Of a stretch of 64,000 nt of DNA, positions 60,608-64,000 are shown piece by piece. The stretch is from JARYGU01 sp033795365 (GTDB taxonomy: Bacteria > Pseudomonadota > Alphaproteobacteria > Rhizobiales > Rhizobiaceae). Made by a program: the position numbers and the translations under genes. The notes under the pieces were generated by a model. It saw only the letters and a program-made list of their open reading frames with translations. It did no database searches and was not told the DNA's origin. The stretch spans positions 138,777 to 202,776 of the forward strand of contig JARYGU010000010.1 in assembly GCA_033795365.1 (NCBI GenBank), given 5' to 3'. The first letter of the stretch is position 1. Each line of letters opens with the position of its first letter.

Positions 60608-61807
60608 ATGTCCGCACAAGTCTCCAGTCAGCCAGGGTCTGCCGGAATATCGGCGGCGCTTACATTCCTGTTCGCCGTCGCCGGCGGTGCCGCAGTTGGC
60701 AACCTCTACTGGGCCCAGCCGCTCCTCGGCGAGATCGCGGCATCTTTCGGCACCAGTACCGGCGCCGCAGGATCTCTCGTTACGGTCACTCAAATCGGCT
60801 ATGCCATTGGCGTATTCCTTATCGTACCCTTGGGCGACGTCGTGAACCGGCGCCGGCTGATCCCGGCGATCATGCTTTGCTCCGCCGTTGCATTGGCCGC
60901 AAGCGCCAGCGCACCGAGTTTCATCGCACTCATCGTCAGTTTGGCGGCTGTCGGTTTGACGACGGTGACCGGCCAGTTGCTGACGCCATTAGCAGGTGAT
61001 CTCGCAAAGCCCGAGCAACGCGGCCGGGTTGTCGGGACCGTCGTATCCGGCCTTTTGACAGGCATTCTCCTGTCCCGCACGATCAGCGGTTTCATCGGGG
61101 ATTTGTTCGGTTGGCACGCCATATATTGGCTCGCAGCCGTGATATCGGCGGTGATCGCAGGGCTGTTGGCCAAAGCGCTTCCTTCTGATCCATCTCGCCC
61201 GGCAATGCCCTATCGGACTCTGCTTTCCTCGGTTTTCGCCGTCGTCGCAAAGCATCGCGCCGTCAGAGTAACGCTTTTGCTCGGCGCCACGGTATTTTCT
61301 GTTTTCACCATGTTTTGGACCGGACTGACATTTCTCCTCAGCAGCCCTCCGTTTTCCTTCTCTCTCACACAGATCGGCCTGGTAGGGCTGGTGGGGCTTG
61401 CAGGGGCGCTCGGTGCCCAGCGCACCGGAGCTCTGCACGACAGGGGATGGTCGGTCTATGCGACCGGGGCAGGTCTGGCGCTCTCGCTCGCTTCCCTTGT
61501 CATCGCCGCGGTAGGTTCGACGTCTCTTATAGCCATCCTTTTGGCTGTCCTTGTTATCGACATAGCCATCCAGGCCGTAAACGTCCTCAACCAGACGCGC
61601 ATGTTCTCTGTCGATCCGACCGCGCGCAGTCGGCTGAACACGGCATTCGTCACATGCAACTTTATCGGAGGAGCGATCGGATCCGCTCTGGCGGGTTTGC
61701 TCTGGGAGGCCGGAGGCTGGCAGCTCATCATGCTCGGCGGTATCGTTATGATGGCCTTTGCCCTGACGGTCTGGGCAGTCTTTCGCAAGATGCTCGACGT
61801 CAAATAG
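60608..61807 (+). CDS. MFS transporter (drug/solute exporter type)
   Basis: A 399-residue major facilitator protein with twelve hydrophobic segments. The loop 2-3 motif is present (PLGDVVNRRRLIPAIM), and the N-terminal half (NLYWAQPLLGEIAASFGTSTGAAGSLVTVTQIGYAIG) is typical of the YnfM/AraJ-like efflux branch. It stops 36 bases before the first CRISPR repeat, with no strong terminator between, so read-through into the array is possible. Confidence 0.88.
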   Translation: MSAQVSSQPGSAGISAALTFLFAVAGGAAVGNLYWAQPLLGEIAASFGTSTGAAGSLVTVTQIGYAIGVFLIVPLGDVVNRRRLIPAIMLCSAVALAASASAPSFIALIVSLAAVGLTTVTGQLLTPLAGDLAKPEQRGRVVGTVVSGLLTGILLSRTISGFIGDLFGWHAIYWLAAVISAVIAGLLAKALPSDPSRPAMPYRTLLSSVFAVVAKHRAVRVTLLLGATVFSVFTMFWTGLTFLLSSPPFSFSLTQIGLVGLVGLAGALGAQRTGALHDRGWSVYATGAGLALSLASLVIAAVGSTSLIAILLAVLVIDIAIQAVNVLNQTRMFSVDPTARSRLNTAFVTCNFIGGAIGSALAGLLWEAGGWQLIMLGGIVMMAFALTVWAVFRKMLDVK

Positions 61808-61819
61808 ATTTCCATTCAA

Positions 61820-61839
61820 GAACCAAGGCATCCTGGTTC
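61820..61839 (+). repeat. Short hairpin between MFS stop and CRISPR array
   Basis: GAACCAAGG (61820-61828), loop CAT, CCTGGTTC (61832-61839): an 8-bp stem with one bulged A, four bases before the first repeat. There is no T-run, so it is a poor terminator. It may mark the edge of the array or be incidental. Confidence 0.35.
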
Positions 61840-61843
61840 GTTC

Positions 61844-63528
61844 GTTGCGGTTGGCCTGCGATTTCTGAACTGCTAAGCTCGCGAGGACCGATTGGAGCGG
61901 CGGTTGCTTGTTGCGGTTGGCCTGCGATTTCTGAACTGCTAAGCTGGACTTGCGGCCGTTGATGCGGGTCAGCATGTTGCGGTTGGCCTGCGATTTCTGA
62001 ACTGCTAAGCTCTTAAGCGCAAGCTCACGATCCTCCCTGGCGTTGCGGTTGGCCTGCGATTTCTGAACTGCTAAGCTGAGAGAATGGATTGAGCGTTGGC
62101 GACCGTGTTGCGGTTGGCCTGCGATTTCTGAACTGCTAAGCTCCATCGTACCATTCCTGACCGTCGATGGTCGTTGCGGTTGGCCTGCGATTTCTGAACT
62201 GCTAAGCTGATGCGGAGACGAAGCAGTCCGGTGTACTTGTTGCGGTTGGCCTGCGATTTCTGAACTGCTAAGCTCGACAGCAATGTGTGGACTACCGAGG
62301 CCTTGTTGCGGTTGGCCTGCGATTTCTGAACTGCTAAGCTCTATCGCATGGACATCAGCCTGTATCGCAAGTTGCGGTTGGCCTGCGATTTCTGAACTGC
62401 TAAGCTACACATCATCCTTCGCATCGAACGGAACACGTTGCGGTTGGCCTGCGATTTCTGAACTGCTAAGCTCGGTGCTATTGGCGGCACCGCCACGTTC
62501 CTGTTGCGGTTGGCCTGCGATTTCTGAACTGCTAAGCTTCAGACGGACCACACGGCGGGTATGTACATGTTGCGGTTGGCCTGCGATTTCTGAACTGCTA
62601 AGCTCTTGCGAATTTCCGTGCCGTCAGCCGACTTGTTGCGGTTGGCCTGCGATTTCTGAACTGCTAAGCTGTGTCTCTATCGTGCCACTGGATATATCGC
62701 GTTGCGGTTGGCCTGCGATTTCTGAACTGCTAAGCTGGAAATCTTCAGCGGGGAACCCTACCCTTAGTTGCGGTTGGCCTGCGATTTCTGAACTGCTAAG
62801 CTGTGCCGGCCGAGGAGCAGGACAAAGCCCCGGTTGCGGTTGGCCTGCGATTTCTGAACTGCTAAGCTCACCGCCGTAGAGGTCGGCGGCGATCGGTCGT
62901 TGCGGTTGGCCTGCGATTTCTGAACTGCTAAGCTCGGCATGTCGCCAGGGCGCTCAAAGAACTTGTTGCGGTTGGCCTGCGATTTCTGAACTGCTAAGCT
63001 CCATTGTCGTATGTCTTGCCGATCTCGTACGTTGCGGTTGGCCTGCGATTTCTGAACTGCTAAGCTGAGCGCGTCGAACTCCAGCCGAACCGTGTCGTTG
63101 CGGTTGGCCTGCGATTTCTGAACTGCTAAGCTCAGCAGCGACACGCATAACTGATAGAATGGGTTGCGGTTGGCCTGCGATTTCTGAACTGCTAAGCTTA
63201 TCTTCGAGGTCTTCCCGCCACTCCACCCGTTGCGGTTGGCCTGCGATTTCTGAACTGCTAAGCTCGCCGCGCCGAGCTTATCGAACTCAATCCTGTTGCG
63301 GTTGGCCTGCGATTTCTGAACTGCTAAGCTGGACTTGGAGATTTACAGCGACGATCCGAGGTTGCGGTTGGCCTGCGATTTCTGAACTGCTAAGCTGATC
63401 GTCACGCGCTCCGTCTCGCGCTCCTGGTTGCGGTTGGCCTGCGATTTCTGAACTGCTAAGCTACGGCTACAAGGGGAAGAACGCCAAGGCCGGTTGCGGT
63501 TGGCCTGCGATTTCTGAACTGCTAAGCT
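61844..63528 (+). CRISPR. CRISPR array, 26 complete repeats, type II-C-like
   Basis: Twenty-six identical 36-bp repeats, each beginning GTTGCGGTTG and ending CTGCTAAGCT, separated by 25 unique spacers. All spacers are 30 bp except the fourth (62078-62106, 29 bp), so the period is 66. Repeat starts run 61844, 61910, 61976, 62042, 62107, then every 66 to 63493. Length 36/30, the GTTG start, lack of strong internal dyad and TCTGAAC..GCTAA.CT ending are like the type II-C repeats I recall from Alphaproteobacteria. Every repeat has a -35/-10-like pair (TTGGCC, 17 bp, TAAGCT). No cas gene or tracrRNA anti-repeat is in this window. After the last repeat a further spacer-like stretch runs into an IS66 end. 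Confidence 0.97.
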
Positions 63529-63560
63529 CCATCAGCCGGGAACAAACCGAACTCTAGAGT
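63529..63560 (+). CRISPR. 26th spacer plus first two bases of a disrupted 27th repeat
   Basis: After the last full repeat come exactly 30 bases (63529-63558), the spacer length of the array, and then GT (63559-63560), the first two bases of the repeat. Immediately after begins GTAAGCG, a typical IS66-family terminus. The simplest reading is that the element inserted two bases into the 27th repeat and that the array continues beyond it. Since the IS also begins with GT, the two-base match could be chance, but the exact 30-base spacing supports it. Confidence 0.65.
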
Positions 63561-63610
63561 GTAAGCGTCCGGTGAAGGAGCCTTTGAGATTTCGCCCATT
63601 GCACTGAAGT

Positions 63611-63640
63611 TACGTCGCTAATTCCGTAGTTAGCGACGTA
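63611..63640 (+). repeat. Inverted repeat in the IS66 leader
   Basis: Perfect 11-bp arms TACGTCGCTAA (63611-63621) and TTAGCGACGTA (63630-63640) with an 8-base loop, 15 bases before the tnpA start. It could fold in mRNA to limit tnpA translation, or bind a transposition protein. Confidence 0.6.
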
Positions 63641-63655
63641 GCCAAAGGTGAACTT

Positions 63656-64000
63656 ATGGGGCGGGTTGAGATTCTGACGGGCGTCGAGCGCCGCCGTGTC
63701 TGGACCGATGAGGACAAGCTTCGGATTCTGGAAGAGGTCGAGACGAGCGGCTCTGGCGTGGCCGAGATTGCCCGCCGTCACGATATTCTCCCGCAGCAGA
63801 TTTACACCTGGCGGAAGAAGCTTCGCCGGGACATCCGGTCGTCGGGTGGATCAGGCGTGACGCTGTTGCCGGTGGCGCTGATCGGGCCGGGTGCGGAAAG
63901 CGAACTGGATCGCGCGGCGGCAGCAGAGAAGGTGACGGCAAAGCGGTCGGCAAAGTTGTCGCGCATTGAGATCGGCTGCAAAGGTGGCCGCGTCCTGAAG
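63656..64000 (+). CDS. tnpA: IS66-family TnpA-type accessory protein, partial
   Basis: 115 codons visible; the frame continues past the window. The N-terminal region is a helix-turn-helix of the IS3/IS66 Orf1 type: RRRVWTDEDKLRILEEVETS, then VAEIARRHDILPQQIYTWRKKLR. IS66 elements carry tnpA, tnpB and the DDE transposase tnpC in this order, and this is the first. AAAGG (63643-63647) is the likely ribosome site. The full-length protein is usually about 130-150 residues, so only the end is missing. Confidence 0.85.
   Translation, partial: MGRVEILTGVERRRVWTDEDKLRILEEVETSGSGVAEIARRHDILPQQIYTWRKKLRRDIRSSGGSGVTLLPVALIGPGAESELDRAAAAEKVTAKRSAKLSRIEIGCKGGRVLK

Larger units (their letters stand above)
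63561..64000 (+). mobile_element. IS66-family insertion sequence, left end (continues past window)
   Basis: The boundary is inferred from GTAAGCGTCC followed by GGTGAAGGAGCC, the usual form of IS66-family terminal repeats, and from the abrupt end of CRISPR periodicity at 63560. A leader of some 95 bases with an 11-bp inverted repeat precedes a tnpA-type frame that stays open to the window end. The tnpB and tnpC genes and the right terminus would lie beyond 64000. The family makes 8-bp target duplications; the left copy would be TCTAGAGT (63553-63560). Confidence 0.8.

Noticed and set aside
61808..61843. tracrRNA or leader promoter left of the array
   Set aside because: The 36 bases have no stretch complementary to the repeat and no promoter-like pair; only a small bulged hairpin is present.
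61315..61962. Open frame overlapping the MFS gene and the first CRISPR repeats
   Set aside because: It is a different frame of the MFS coding sequence that then reads into the repeats; no domain or ribosome site.
62283..63398. Long open frames across the CRISPR array on both strands, with repeating CGWPAISELLS-like or SLAVQKSQANRN-like units
   Set aside because: The 66-bp period is a multiple of three, so any frame open in one repeat stays open through the others. These are artefacts of the array, not repeat proteins.

Overview
The window is a GC-rich chromosomal or megaplasmid segment from an alphaproteobacterium, most probably a member of the Rhizobiales (Rhizobiaceae-like). The evidence is dense gene packing with 4-base start/stop overlaps, AT-rich intergenic islands, many ABC importers, a yehZYXW-type osmolyte transporter, a large kdp locus and a LysR/llpE/RND efflux block. 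No rRNA or tRNA gene was recognised. The species cannot be fixed from sequence alone.

Layout. (1) 1-5651: a chemotaxis module on the minus strand (STAS, CheY, CheA, CheW, then the start of a transmembrane chemoreceptor cut by the window edge), with a divergent soluble receptor-like coiled-coil protein. (2) 5664-9517: a four-gene osmoprotectant ABC importer. (3) 9848-11691: a DUF4126 membrane protein and a disulfide-type flavoprotein. (4) 11920-20689: the high-affinity K+ ATPase locus kdpFABCDE with two extra tiny membrane-peptide ORFs and a following ptsN-like EIIA gene. (5) 20802-28970: a small unknown protein, an atypical Nramp-family transporter, and a LysR/llpE-like/MFP/RND efflux block. 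(6) 29033-38624: an amino acid permease, a small DUF2188-like protein, a CUT1 sugar ABC importer lacking an ATPase, and a three-subunit PaoABC-like molybdenum hydroxylase. (7) 38696-50519: a nine-gene minus-strand operon with a divergent LacI-family regulator, combining a polyamine-type ABC importer, HyuA/HyuB-type ATP-dependent cyclic amidase subunits, a VOC protein, a DAO-type flavin oxidase and DUF1028. (8) 50595-52421: a DUF4142 protein, an ECF sigma factor and a single-domain response regulator. (9) 52820-59719: the metNIQ importer with an LLM monooxygenase, an FMN reductase, two small ORFs, a 1-Cys peroxiredoxin and a small hydrolase, probably a sulfur-source acquisition block. (10) 60060-61807: a DUF2255 protein and an MFS exporter. 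(11) 61844-64000: a CRISPR array of 26 complete 36-bp repeats with type II-C character and no cas gene in view, broken on its right by an IS66-family element running off the window.

Main points of interest: the CRISPR array, whose repeats each carry a promoter-like -35/-10 pair at 17-bp spacing and which appears to be split by IS66 two bases into a 27th repeat; the LacI-controlled HyuAB/DUF1028/DAO/VOC operon, which looks like an uncharacterised route for a cyclic amide or hydantoin-like nitrogen compound; a 15-bp motif recurring in three promoters of the sulfur block; short membrane-peptide ORFs inside the kdp operon; an llpE-like protein lacking its catalytic Ser and His; and an Nramp homologue without the usual metal ligands.
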